Under the pieces are notes generated by a model. The model did not search any database. It saw only the letters and a list, made by a program, of their open reading frames with translations, and was not told the DNA's origin. This document shows positions 48,901 through 60,528 of a stretch of 64,000 nt of DNA, one piece after another. A program made the position numbers and the translations under genes. Position 1 is the first letter of the stretch; every line of letters starts with the position of its first letter. The stretch is from Parascedosporium putredinis (taxonomy: Eukaryota; Ascomycota; Sordariomycetes; Microascales; Microascaceae), in NCBI GenBank assembly GCA_949357655.1, contig CASHTG010000017.1:1178001-1242000 (forward strand), in the 5' to 3' direction.

Positions 48901-51900
48901 TAAGGTCTAGCTCTTGCTCTCTGAAGTCCACGGCCTCCTTTTTTACATCGAAGAATTGGTTGCTGAAGGCGATTGACCTCCCGGGTGTTTAGTATTTTGC
49001 TTCACGAGGCCTGTAGGCGGGAGACACCAGATTGGGTGGCGGTAGGATATCTCGAGAGATAAGGCCGGACCCTCACAACATGGAAGATAAAATCTACAAG
49101 AGTCCTGTACGTACATGTAAATTTGTCCACACGCACCTTCGACCTTCGCCATGCCTCAGGAATGGAGGCCAGCTATGTCACGGGAATTCTCCCGCCTGTG
49201 AAGGAAACCATGATCATCTGTTGGCTTTTCCGCCAAATCCAAATGAAACCCAAGCCAAAGTGGGTGTGGCAGTAAGGTGTCATTTGTGTAATCCGCACCG
49301 GCTACCATTGGACAGCCCCTGGGAATAGCGGGCGAGGGTGACCAAAATTCAGCGACTCGCTCGGTTGTTCGTCACTCAAGCTCGCTTCAGACCCGGCACT
49401 TGGACTTGGAGGTTAGGGGCCGGGTTGAGAGGCTTTTAGCGAATTGGCCTTGCCGCGAGCTATGAAAGTTAGGGCAGCTCGTCCCGAGACCTACACGGTC
49501 TTCCGGGTTTTCTTTTCGCTGAGCGAGATTTAGCCTTGGGGAAGAAACACGCAGAGATCGTAATACACCCTCCCCATTCCTATTTTGTCCCTCAAAGGCA
49601 AACAACTCATTCTGCAGCGTCCCTCTCTGATTTGGTCGAGACCGACAATCTGCCACGTATTTCCAAAAGTAGAATCGGGCATGGAATTCCTGTTGTTCCG
49701 TGCCGTGCCGCCGCTCGCCATCCAATACTGCGACTTCAGGGTTGCTTTTCGCAGTCGTGTGATTTTGGTTCGCACATTTCCAAGGTCGCGACGCTGGGGC
49801 CTGATCTGAACATTGATCAAGTGGATTGGGGAAATTGAGGGGGTTTGAGCACAGGATCAGGGATCAGAGACAGAAGACTGGCCAAAGATGCTGGGAGGAT
49901 TCCCGTTCCAAACTCGACACTTGATAAGAGGCCGAGATGAGGAAGGGAGGGCCGTGGTCTCGTTCAGCCCAAGACGGGGGTCACTAAGCACCATCAATTC
50001 TAGAGAATGATGACGACTTTTTCCATGTCTCAGCCCGGCAAAGCTAAGAATCAGCCAACAGGGGCGAGGGTGAGGGCGAGGGTGCGGGCGACGAGGCCGA
50101 TGAGGCAATACTCAATCGGAGGCAAAAGGAATGGCTAGATCTAGCTGTTGGCAACTTGTATTCCTAGGCCGCGCTAGACACGGAATTCCGTGCTTTAGTG
50201 AGCACGCTAGATATGTGCGTGCTTCAGACACGGCACGTATTGAGAAGTGAAGAATGACCAGTCTTGGTCGTCGACGTTGGGCTGGGTGGGGAGGGGGTCA
50301 AGAAGTTGAAGAGATGATGGGATGGGGGTGGGGTGTGTGTTCTGACGAGTACGTCGATGGGATGACGGATGACAAGGACCAGCCTAGTCTCCGCCACCAG
50401 TTGCTTACTCTTCGGCTCACGGCGGCGGTCCCGGAGCCAAGACGAGGAAGAAACCAGGCGGATTTGAGACTGCGGGGTTTACCTTGGTCCGGGTGCATGG
50501 CTTGGCTCCGAGGTATTAAAAAGAAGTAAAGAAAGTTCAAGAAACAAGGGAAGAGGCGGAGACGAGTTGTTGTGCAGTCAGACGGAAGTGTACGCGAAAA
50601 GGACGATCACTTTTTGATTTCCTTGGGCCGGAAGAGGAGACTAGTGAAGGTGGGTGCAGGCTACAGGAGGGGGAGCAAGTGTCGAAGTATCGAAGCTCAA
50701 GCTGAGAACATTGAAAGGGGGACCGGCGGTGACGGCGCACTTGCGTTGGTCTAGCTCATGGTGTTAGCTCCTTGTGTCCATCCCAGTGGACACTCGGTGC
50801 ATGCGATCCGTCTCTGGGTCACTAGTCTCGAGAGCTACGCTGTGGGCTGCATTGATGTCACGCAGTATTAGTTGAGGTTGCTCTCAAAAGGGATCCCGCT
50901 TTCCTCCTTGTTTTTCCCTCTTCTTTTTTTCTGGTTGAACCTGTTGCTCAAGTTCGCAATACCCTTTTAAGATCGTGAGATTTGAGGACGGTCCTTCCCA
51001 ATACCGAAAGATTCAAAGGTGCTCCTGCAAAGTTCGTCCGAGGGTTTGGGAATTAATTAAACCTGCAGTGAAAGTTCAGAGCCTATCCGGGTTCTTGTCG
51101 GTAGTGAGTGCGGGAGAGGGCGGGAGTCGATATTGCCAAAGACTCGATTTGATTTCTGGGGGACTAGTCGCTCCTGCACCCCCTGCGCGCTCGGGAGCTG
51201 TGCCGTGCCCTACCTTCCTACCTCATCCATCAAGACAAGGTAAAAAGTACCCTAAAGCCAGAACAGGCAAGAGCGATTTCAGAACCTCTCAAGCAGCCCG
51301 TGTCTACCTGGGCAAGGTGGTCCTTCCAATTCGTCATGGGGGTGGAGCACCAAAGATGTCTGGGGCGCACGCCCACTTGGGATCAGCTTGATCACTCGAC
51401 GTCGCCATCAGGAGGGAGGCGTGGAGGACTCGGAGGAATCCAACTCTGATCGAGCACGCACCCCCACCTTCTTTTCTTCAAGCACGGTGCAGGCGTTCGA
51501 GGATCCGATCAAAGACACTCGTGGAATGAAGGTTTTCTTTCCCCACGCTTTCGCTAGTGACTCGATGACAAGGCGGGACAGACAAGAATAGCGTCAGCCA
51601 TCCGACAACACCTTTGTTCTCTCGAGATTCAATTCGATGACATTTTGCGACCAGTCCATCCCATCCTCAATTGGTGCACTTCAAGGTACCACCGACACCC
51701 CACCCCACACCCACCTTTTTTCTTTTGCTCGTCAACTTGGCAGCTCGGCGATGCGATTCTGACTCCCCTGGTTTTCGCTAGCCCTGACAGAAAATACCCC
51801 CGCCTCCGAAGCCTCCCAGGAAGCCGGAGGGTGTGCCATCTGCACCCTCGTCGGTCTCTTGCCGATCACTGAACCACTCTCCAAGATACGAGTCCTTCCC

Positions 51901-52774
51901 ATCATGGGGCATGTCCTATGGTGTACTCTCTCAGACTTTGCGTCCCACCCACGGCCGTAAATCATCCGACCGGGCATATGGCGGAGGAAAAGGAAAAACT
52001 GGCTGTTCGCTGGTCAGGAGAGAAGGAAAGATATCGCGACAAGGCGCTCACTCCCCCTTCTTTTTCCATTACGTATGAACCATTTCGCTCCTTGTCAATG
52101 ATCATGGTCATCCGGATTTCCGATCCAATCTTTCTCCCCCTTTTTCTTCCCCTCTTTGCCGAATTTTTCTTAGGGTCATTTTGGGAGAGAGGCCATCGCC
52201 GAGCCGCGCCTTAGTAACGCGCCCCTCGTGGAACGTGCGAATGCAACTGTCGCAATCCCACGACACGGCACAACCGACCAGGAGATGTCACCATGCGTCC
52301 CTCATTTTGTCCCTGTGTGCTTGTCGGGTGGGATGGGGGCAGAAACCTGTGCTGGGCAGCAGTGTTGGGCGACGGCGTGGGTGTGGCAGCAAGTAATCTT
52401 ACGCACTGCCCGCCCTGGCGAAGGAGGATCTCGCGCCTAGCATAGCCCTACACAACCGCACACTGATGATCCCATCCAAAGTTTGGGTTTGGGGTTTTCT
52501 TTTCAACGAGCAACTGTTTCTCGCTTCTCAAAATCGTCCTTTAATTTTATTTCACATGTATATATATATTTCACCTTCTCGCCGTAGATGTTGGTTTTTA
52601 ATCTCTTTCTCTGGCATCAAACAAGAACATCATCATCACTTACACCACATCAAAGCACTTGACTATCCAAAGCGCTCTCTGATACCACCCGTTTTTTATT
52701 ACTCCCAATCTTCAACCTCCATTTCCCTTTGCCTACTACTCCTCCATCTTCTTCTAGATTAAATCTATATCACA

Positions 52775-53469
52775 ATGCAGCTCAAGTCCCTCTTCACCTT
52801 CCTCCTCGCGGGATACGCCGCCGCCGCCCCAGCGGTGCTCCCGTCGAGTCGAGAGATTTTACCCCCATCGATGCTCGGGAGTCTACCGGACTTGAAGTCC
52901 GTGACCCTTCCGTCCTCGAGTCCCGCGCCGTCACCAAGGTTGAGTTCTCCTCCATCACTGCCTCTGGAACTGGCTGCCCTTCCGGCTCCTACACGGTCAC
53001 CATCTCCACCAACCGTGATGTCGGCACCATTGCGTTCCGCTCTTACAACACGGCTTTTGGCGCCACCACCACCAAGTCTTGCACCGTCGTCCTCAACCTG
53101 ATCTACCCCAGCGGTTGCACGAGCGGCAGCCTCCAGTCCAACTACCACGGCTTCGTCCAGGTCGCCAGCGGCGCGACTGGCACCGTCAACGCGGCTTACA
53201 CCTCGTCGACCGGAAACAGCGCCAACCCTTCCAACAGCATCTTCTCCGGTGCCGTCTGGGCTCCTGGCAACCCGTGGTCTCGCATCGATATCGCCCCCGC
53301 CAAGGTCATCAATCGCTCCGCCAACGACGCCGCCGTCACCGCCAGGGCCGCCACCACGCTCACCCTGACCAGGACCAACAACTCGGCCGGCGGCACTCTT
53401 ATTGCCGACGACATTACCTTCTCCATCATCAACCAATCCCGCAACACCAACTGGCAGACCTGCACGTAA
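52775..53469 (+). CDS. Secreted DUF4360 family protein
   Basis: A small secreted protein of the fungal/bacterial DUF4360 family; function unknown. One exon gives about 231 residues. A signal peptide of about 20 residues (Leu-Phe-Thr-Phe-Leu-Leu-Ala core) is followed by a propeptide-like stretch and then the domain. Domain signs are Ser-Ile-Thr-Ala-Ser-Gly-Thr-Gly-Cys-Pro, Asp-Val-Gly-Thr-Ile-Ala-Phe, a Cys before Val-Val-Leu-Asn-Leu, Tyr-Pro-Ser-Gly, Asn-Tyr-His-Gly-Phe, Asp-Asp-Ile-Thr-Phe, and a final Trp-Gln-Thr-Cys. One base is missing near 52834-52840 (a G doublet before Ala-Pro-Val-Glu would restore it), after which the frame runs clean to a stop at 53469. The pyrimidine-rich 5' leader fits a well-expressed fungal gene. 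Confidence 0.85.
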
Positions 53470-54624
53470 GTGTCCCCTTTTTCTTTTCTCATAGCTCCTT
53501 TGTCAGCGTGTGAAGAAGAAAAGAGGCAAGAAAGAGTCTGACCCCGCGGGTAGTGTATGATTGGTTTTTGGCTTGCATTGAGAAGAAATTGGCACTCATC
53601 TTTCCTTTCTGTTTTTGATTTTACTTCACACTTATCTCCCATCCTCGAAATGTATCTACTCTTGGAGGGACGGCTAGTTCTTGGAGACGGATAATCTTGT
53701 CTTGACGCCGTCTCTAAGACCGCCTGCATCAGTTTTGCTTTTCTTTGGACATGAGGACCTTTGTCTAGTCTTCGCCATCTGGAGTTCTGTTTTGTCTTTG
53801 GTTTTTCTCTCGCATCTTCATGGGCTTGGAGTATCTTGGTTTCTTTTTCCTTTGTCCTCACGCTCATCATATCGACTGTTTTTGAATTTCCCGAATCTTT
53901 TTGAGCTCTATCCTCCTTGGATTATCATGGTTTTGTTTTGCACAATAGCAAATGAAAAGAACTCGTTTTCCCTTATTCAAAGACTTCGATGCCTATTTTC
54001 CAAGTGAACTCGCTCTGTGATTGGTCGCGCGTCAATGCCACTGCGGCTGCGCCAAAGTAATATAAATAGTTTGGACCTCGTGTGACGCTTACTCCTGACA
54101 CAAGCGGAACCCGGCGTCAGACGCTTAGCTACTAGGCTGTATCTCACAGGAACCAGCACAGCCAGCCATCCCATCCTCTTGACAGCATTTGGGCGTTTTT
54201 TTCTTCATCTGGGATTTACTCTACATGCCACCCTCCTTGGAACCTGAAACCGGGCTGACCGGGACTTTTTTTCGTTCGGGGTGAAGGATTATGTATTATT
54301 TGTTTGCGCATCAAGTGCGATTCTTGGGCTTGGGGAAAAACTCTCTTGCTAACATGATCAATAATCAAACTTAGTTATCCGTCTGCTACCCAGCTACCCT
54401 CCTCTACAGCGATGATCAAGCTGCAGCTTACTATCCTATCTATACGCCCATCCTTGATGCAGTGCCGATCTAGTGAACATCCCCTTGAAAAAACACCTAT
54501 CGCCGGAGTTTTATAACCCGCCGACTCCGTTGACCATCCATGTATTATTCAATCTAAGTTTTCACGTTCACTCAACTTTCTTTCACTCGTGAGCGTGAAA
54601 CGACAAAAAAAAGAGGCGAATCAT
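53470..54624. other. Intergenic interval between converging genes
   Basis: This holds the 3' flanks of the DUF4360 gene and Pns1. It is T-rich from 53560 to 53990. I see no gene or RNA. Confidence 0.55.
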
Positions 54625-56513
54625 TTACGCATGTATCCCGGTCTGGATTTGCGGATAGACGCGCACGAATGCATCGTATAGCTCGGGATGATCACGCATG
54701 AGAACTTCGGGGTCCCACGCGGCGGCAACAAAGATAGTATCGATACCGCTGGAGATGGGCGTGGTGAAAATGTTGGCGATTTGAAGCCCGATAAGGAATG
54801 CGAACAAGAGAATGACGGCGGTATAGCTTCCGTTTGTGTTGTAGGATGGGTTCGTGAAGATGAGATACAGGTAAGCGAGAAGCGAGCAAGCATAGGCGAC
54901 GAAGAGGGCACCAAAGGTGAGTACGGGACCAACGAGGCATTCCTAGAGGTGAGGTTGTTAAATTTATGCCAATTTCAGAAGGAAACCAAATTCAGGTATA
55001 AAGGGAAACGCAAAGGGAGAATGGTGTCTGGCACGGGTAATGACCTACGTTGACAAGCGCGTCGATGCCACGATCCTTGATGAGCCTCCACGTAGCCTTT
55101 GCCGCAGGGAAATACGCCTTTCCGAAGAGGGCGATATACGAAAAGGCGTAGCGGTTTACAAACTCGACGGCCCATTGCACAAGGCCCAGGATGCACTGTA
55201 CGCAGCAGAGGAGGATGGTGCTGATCAAATCTCCTTGCCCGGCCTGGGATTGCTGAGCTACGGAGCAGAGCTGACGAAGGAAATTGATAATGGCGACAAA
55301 CAAACTTCCCAAGCTGATGGAGCCGAAGCTGTACGTCAGGGAACGCCTCAAGGCGCCTCGGGTAACCTTCTTGGGGAAGGCCCTCGAGCTGTAGTACCAC
55401 GAGCCGTAGACGCCGGAAACGGTGGTGTGAATCGTATTCTTGAGCCACTCGGACATCCAGTACATGGTGAAGGTGCAGAAAACGATGAGACCGGCCACCT
55501 TGGCATCGCTACAATCGCCCTGGGGAGCGCAGGCCGGATTGTCTCCGCTAGACCAGCGGGCGTAGATGGCCACGACGGTGACCGAGTACCACGCCGCCAG
55601 GGCGATGGCGACAAGGCCGCCGACGAAGCTGACGAGGTAGACGTGGCCGTACGTCTTGGCGACATCGATCGAGGTGGTGAGCATCAAGACGGAAAAGGGG
55701 ATTCGCTTCCTCCACGAAAAGTAGACGAATATCAAGAAAACGCCGAGCAGGAGGTACAAGAGGCCGCCCCAGCTGCGGCGCGCCAGCATGTAGATACCCG
55801 TCACGAAGGCGAAGAGAACGTTGAGAACGAGGGTCATGATGATGAACTGCTTGGGCCAGAGGCGAATGAGCCACACGTAGCCGTATCCAAAAACGAGGGA
55901 GAGGGCGAGACAAAAGATGAAGAGGATCAGAGTGTTGGTGTTGAGGCCGAAATTGGTGTTGCTATCGTAGATACCGTCGCCGTAGGAGCCTCTCGTCGTG
56001 GAATAGCCGCGGATAGCGATGCCCGACACCGCGGCGAAGCCAGCGACGAAGAGTAGAAACTACACACGAGGGAAGACGCGAGCGTTAGTCTACTATCGAC
56101 AGACCGTGCCGGCGGCCGGTGCCTGGAAGGGGCCGGGGAAGGAAGCAAGGAAGCGTCGCTCGTTCCTCGATCATGACATACCAAGATTCCGGCCCAAAGA
56201 TCGTTCCACTTGGGCTTGTCGACCTTGAATGCCTGGTCAAAGGTGTACTCCTTGCCGCCGCCGACGGCCTCGGGGGCTGGTAGCCGTAAGGCGGCGGAGC
56301 TTCATTGTTGTTCGCGTTTTGCTCGTACGGGGGCTTCGGCTGGTAGGGCTGGTTCTGCGGGGGAGGATATTCTTGCTGATACTGGGGCTGCCCGCCACCA
56401 TAGGCCTGCTGTGGTTGCTGCGTCTGCGGGCCGGCTCCGTAGCCGTAGCCATTGCCATTGCTACCACCACCTTGCTGATAGTAATCGGCGGCCTCGCCGC
56501 GAGATTCGCCCAT
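54625..56513 (-). CDS. PNS1: Pns1-type choline transporter-like protein
   Basis: Multi-pass plasma membrane protein of the choline-transporter-like (CTL/SLC44) family. Its yeast relative Pns1 has no settled substrate. Exons are 56182-56513, 55049-56059 and 54625-54942, with GT-AG introns, giving about 554 residues. The N-terminal 85 or so residues are rich in Gln, Pro, Gly and Tyr. Then come Tyr-Thr-Phe-Asp-Gln-Ala-Phe and Lys-Trp-Asn-Asp-Leu-Trp-Ala-Gly, leading into the first helix. About ten helices follow. Family landmarks are Ser-Trp-Gly-Gly, Ala-Arg-Trp-Ser-Ser, Gly-Ser-Trp-Tyr-Tyr, Thr-Tyr-Ser-Phe-Gly-Ser-Ile-Ser-Leu-Gly-Ser-Leu, and the end Phe-Ile-Gly-type helix then Ile-Phe-Val-Ala-Ala-Ala-Trp-Asp-Pro. 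One base is missing from run G5 at 56272-56276; exon 1 is exactly one base short. The Met at 56519, two codons earlier, is the alternative start. Confidence 0.93.
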
Positions 56514-58751
56514 TGTCACGCAGTCGCGGAAATCAGATCGCGGGCGGGAGGAGATGCTGTGAATAGACGATATTCAATCGAGAAGAGATGATGAGGCAAC
56601 ACAAAAAACTGCTTTGTTTTTGTTTTTGAATTGGAGGGGAGGAGAGGAAGGTGAGATGGATCTATGGGAAAGCTTGAAGAATAGTGCGAAGCCCGAAACC
56701 TTTGCCAAGAGCAGCTACTGTTGTTACGTCATTGGTTCCATTGGTTCAAATGAGATCAGGTGGGGGAGCTGATCCGATTTCCCGGCTTGTTTTGGCTGGG
56801 CGCCACTAACAAGCGCAGGTAAAAAGAAGGCTCAAACCAAGACATGTGAGGATCAGGCAAAGCTAGCTCCGGCATCGCGAACTCCGACAGAGCTTTAGAC
56901 CCCTGTCTTCAGCTGTGTCCAACTGCTTTTCAGCTTAAACATGCATGTCCTGACAGTCTTGTCGTCTTGTAGCGGCAAGGTGGATTGACATATGCGTGGA
57001 GTGTTCCCATCCCCCACGTGTCATTCGCGGGGCCTGGGCTGTAACTATAGCTCGACCTAATGCTCCCTATCCTCCGTAATTGATGAGGGCCCCAATGGGG
57101 TGCAAGAGGATGGGGAGGGCAATGGACCGCAGTGCCATGCCTTCTCATCTGCTCCCGAGGGACTAAGGTAGAAGAATAATCAATATCTATATGTATGTGC
57201 TGGGGAGAGCGAGTTCATGTAGTGGTGGGTGAGTGCCCAGGGCACGATCTACAGCGTCGCGATCAATCTCTCGGGAGGCCAGCCAGGGACGGCCCAAAAA
57301 ACAGTCCTAATCCCGTCGAGGATGGATTGATGACCCAAAAGGGCCAAGACTCAATGTAACACCCCGCAGGCTGCTTGATTACTTCTTAATTTGACGACGA
57401 AAAGGTTATATAGTGCTCACGCTGGAGAAAACGCCGAGTAGGGTGTCCAAGAGGGAGGAAAATTAGGACAAGGCAAGGGAGAGCGACAAAAACTCCCGAC
57501 TACAGATTAGCATGCAATTAAGTGGAGTAATTCGATACGAGACGGGCTAGACCGTTGGTTTCAGGGCAGAGGGTCATCCCACGAGGGGACTCAATATCCG
57601 AGTCTCGCTCCAACGCTGTCGAATATTACCTTGTTCGATGCTGTATGAAAAGAGGTCTGCGTTTTGTCCAATAGCCCATAGATCTCCATTTGGCAGTATG
57701 CAAGGATCTGTTTCCTTGCGCGACATGATTCGCTGTCCTCAAAGTAGGTTCCATCCCGATCCTGCCATCCCGTCAGCCCCTCCTTGTCCAACCACGACAA
57801 AGCCATTGGCAACAATCCCTGCTCGCCAAAAGTTTATTTCCATCCAGTTGCACCTTTTTTCTCGCTCTTGGCGCAAGTCGCGTTGCAACCATCTCGTCGA
57901 TGGCTCCCTTGATGGTAATAGCGGACATTTGCGCTGTTCGGGGCTCCTCTCTCGTCCCCGCCCCCGGACTGGGGCATTTTGCCAGCGTCTCCCCAAGACG
58001 TCCGGCTTTCGACCGGGAAAAGTCCTTGCCCCGCTACGTATAGTGGGGACAATTTATCGTCTGCCACACAAAAACACCCCGAGGCAGTGCTTATATAGTG
58101 GGTAAGGCATCACTAAGGTACGTTCGGGACTCGGCGCATACAAAAACCCCACAACTTGATCTTCGGTGGTGGGTGCCTGTGCGGACGCGGAGATGGAGGA
58201 TGGAGGCGGGGAATAAGCGTTTCGGTATGCAGCTCCGCTCCTTGGGGCGGGCACTCAAAAGACCCAGGCCGCCCGAGGTTGGCAGATCGGCAACCGTAAG
58301 AATAGCGCTATAACCCCCGGTCGGCATATGTCGAAAATATGCCACTGCAGTAGAACATGTGCCGTCCGCGGTCCTGACCCAAACCCTATGACGAGGTGAT
58401 CGCAGCGACAGGGAGGGGACCGGTATAAGTGTCACCGAGAGGAACGAGATCTGATTCTTGCCGCTGCGCAAGTCCCGATCACCTCCCCACCTCCTCCCTT
58501 GCCGGCGCCGCCTGAGGATACGATATACCGGCCGTATCATTTCTCATCCTTCGTATCTTCTCCTCGCCACTCCCCCTTCTACTTTCTCCCACGCACACCT
58601 GAACGTGCTGGACGCAAGAAAACGCAGGTGAAAACGATACGCCGGCTTGACGCACGCGACGCGCTCCGTAGCATTCCCCTTCCATTCCCCTATCCCGCTC
58701 TTCGGTCGTTCCTTTTACCCGAGTCACGAGACGAACATCGACCTAGCAGCC
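56514..58751. other. Divergent intergenic region
   Basis: It lies upstream of both Pns1 and the binding-protein-like gene. The last 250 bases before 58752 are C-rich, typical of a fungal leader. Frames here are short and I can support no gene or RNA. Confidence 0.5.
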
Positions 58752-59695
58752 ATGAAGACCGCCCTCCTCTTAACTGGCATCGTCGCCCTCCTCGGCACGC
58801 CCTCCTCGGGCCTCAAGGTGTCCACCTCCCTGGACTGGATCGAGTACACCCCGCAGCGCTACGCCGCCGACAACTTCTACAAGGGCAGCAGCCCCGTCCA
58901 GATCTCGAGCGGAGGCGTGGCCACCATCGCCCGCGACAACAGCGTGGACCTGGCCGCCAACGCCGAGACCCAGGGCCTGAAGCAGCTCAGCGGCCGACGA
59001 AGCCTCCGCCTGATTTACATGGTCTGCGAGGCCCAGTATCGCATCGTCGCGAACAAGGCCAAGGGGATCAACGCCCTCGAGGACCTCAAGGGCAAGAGAA
59101 TCGGCACCATACCCGGCACCTCGGCCGGCTACTTTGTCAACAAGTTCCTAAAGACGGCGGGGATCCAGCCCGGCCAGTACACCGTCGCCTCCGGGAATGC
59201 GTGCATGAAGGCCCCCTGCGGCCAGGGGACCCTTCCCCAGATGCTGCAAGCCGGGCAAATTGATGCCTTTGGCCTGTGGGAGGTGGCCCCGGAGCTCGGA
59301 GCCCGCGCGCTCGGGGACAACCACATATTTTCCAAAACGGAACCGTCTACCGCGAGATGTACGCCCTGTATACCACGGCCGAAAAGCTTGCGGACGCGAG
59401 GATCCGGGCCGACATTGTCGAGTTCGTCCGCGCGCTCAACCAGACTCTCGATGTCTACAACAACGACCCAAAGAAGGTGTTTGCCCGCGTAGCCGAGCTT
59501 GTCCGTTCCGATGCCGATGTTGTCGAGGCCGTCTGGCCGGAGCATCTATGGACCGGCCGCTGGGCCCCGGACCTGATTGACTTCTTGGTCGAAGAGGACG
59601 CATATCTGGCGCAGGAGGATCGAAGGCAGCCTATCCCCAGAGCGGACATTGAGAAGTTCCTCGACACTAGCATCCTAGACGAACTCGGCTTGTAA
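58752..59695 (+). CDS. Secreted NMT1/THI5- or SsuA-like substrate-binding-protein homologue
   Basis: A protein with the fold of bacterial ABC-transporter substrate-binding proteins of the NMT1/THI5 or SsuA type, which bind small ligands between two lobes. One exon gives about 314 residues. Residues 1-19 form a signal peptide ending Ser-Ser-Gly. The first lobe begins Leu-Asp-Trp-Ile-Glu-Tyr-Thr-Pro, with Leu-Lys-Gly-Lys-Arg-Ile-Gly-Thr and Gly-Thr-Ser-Ala-Gly-Tyr-Phe-Val-Asn-Lys-Phe-Leu at the usual ligand loop, then Gln-Met-Leu-Gln-Ala-Gly-Gln-Ile-Asp-Ala-Phe. The frame breaks once, at run T4 (59328-59331); one more T restores it. There is no transporter permease or ATPase nearby. Cytosolic fungal THI5 enzymes carry no signal peptide, so thiamine synthesis is unlikely. 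Ligand and role are unknown. Confidence 0.82.
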
Positions 59696-60528
59696 CGGAG
59701 CCCCAACCCCGACAGAGGCGGGAAAAGTGTATATACTTTGCGTAGTCACCCTCTACAGGGGCTATATAGGATGTACTTGCATAGTTTGGTTCCCGCGTCT
59801 GTGTCTCTTGTGTCTTAACCCTATTATTTAGCGCGAACATCCATCTATGGATGTCTCACAAAACCCCATTGATTGGCCGCCACTTTTTTATCTTCCTACT
59901 GATATGTTCCATTATCTGCGCAAACCTTACGCCTCTTTTGATTACCGAGGTGCTTGCTCTGTGCCCACCTATCCCTTTTGAATCTGTTCCTACCATTGCC
60001 TAGCAAGGCGGAGCATATAGGAAATAGAGCAGACGCTCACAATGAACTAAGAAATCACTTCCACTCCATCCCCCAGAGTGTCACGTTGCTTTCCCCCTTC
60101 ACAGTTTGGGGTTATTATTCGATCGTTGTGGGCGGCGATATCCTGCCCATAGCGGGCCAAGAGCCCGCTGAGGCATTGAGGCGTCTCGACCAAGGGGTGT
60201 GTGGCTTGACAGGATGGATTTGTGTGTTGGGGTGGCTGACTCGATGACCCCCTTGGCGGGTGATGACTTGCATGATCGGGTACTTGCCCCTCCAAAACCC
60301 TCGTAAAGCCATCGAGGCTATGCCATTTTCTATTCCTCTCTTCTATTTCTGGTTTTAGGGTGAGAAATGAAGGAGAGAAAATAGTGTGCAAGGTAGAAAA
60401 TGCTAAGCGGCGAGGGAGCAATTCATGAAGAGGCAGCCAACTATGCTCATGGCTCCGAGTGTACCTCGGTACGTCGCAGAACATCACTCCACGGAGAATA
60501 TGAGCTAGAGATCTCAGAAAAGTATCGA
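59696..60528. other. Intergenic interval between converging genes
   Basis: This holds the downstream flank of the binding-protein-like gene and the end of the DUF7730 gene. I see no gene or RNA. Confidence 0.5.

Larger units (their letters stand above)
38971..52774. other. Long gene-poor interval rich in simple repeats
   Basis: I can support no gene in these 13.8 kb. Contents include a short minisatellite of GTGAGTGGGTG-like units at about 41038-41078 followed by (GT)n at 41098-41112, a poly-A tract near 42413-42430, CT- then GA-rich tracts at 45747-45905, a 14-base perfect palindrome at 50179-50192, and pyrimidine-rich runs near 39175-39250, 40030-40260 and 52130-52170. Some short frames look faintly protein-like (minus 40505-40645, minus 41727-41939, plus 44399-44536), but each stands alone without partner exons. 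Diverged mobile elements or lineage-specific genes cannot be excluded. Confidence 0.5.

Noticed and set aside
49530..49838. Three overlapping protein-like frames on both strands
   Set aside because: All are open over the same 300 bases, none has partner exons or family motifs. This is a stop-poor patch.
52765..53436. 223-codon minus-strand frame
   Set aside because: It is antisense to the DUF4360 gene, with Gly/Asp/Val repeats mirroring its Thr/Ser/Asn codons.
54080..54150. tRNA-like sequence with GGGTTCC on the minus strand
   Set aside because: The B box does not match, and no acceptor stem closes it.
55040..56056. 338-codon plus-strand frame
   Set aside because: It lies antisense to the Pns1 exon, which has clear family motifs. 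The frame is a codon-bias shadow.
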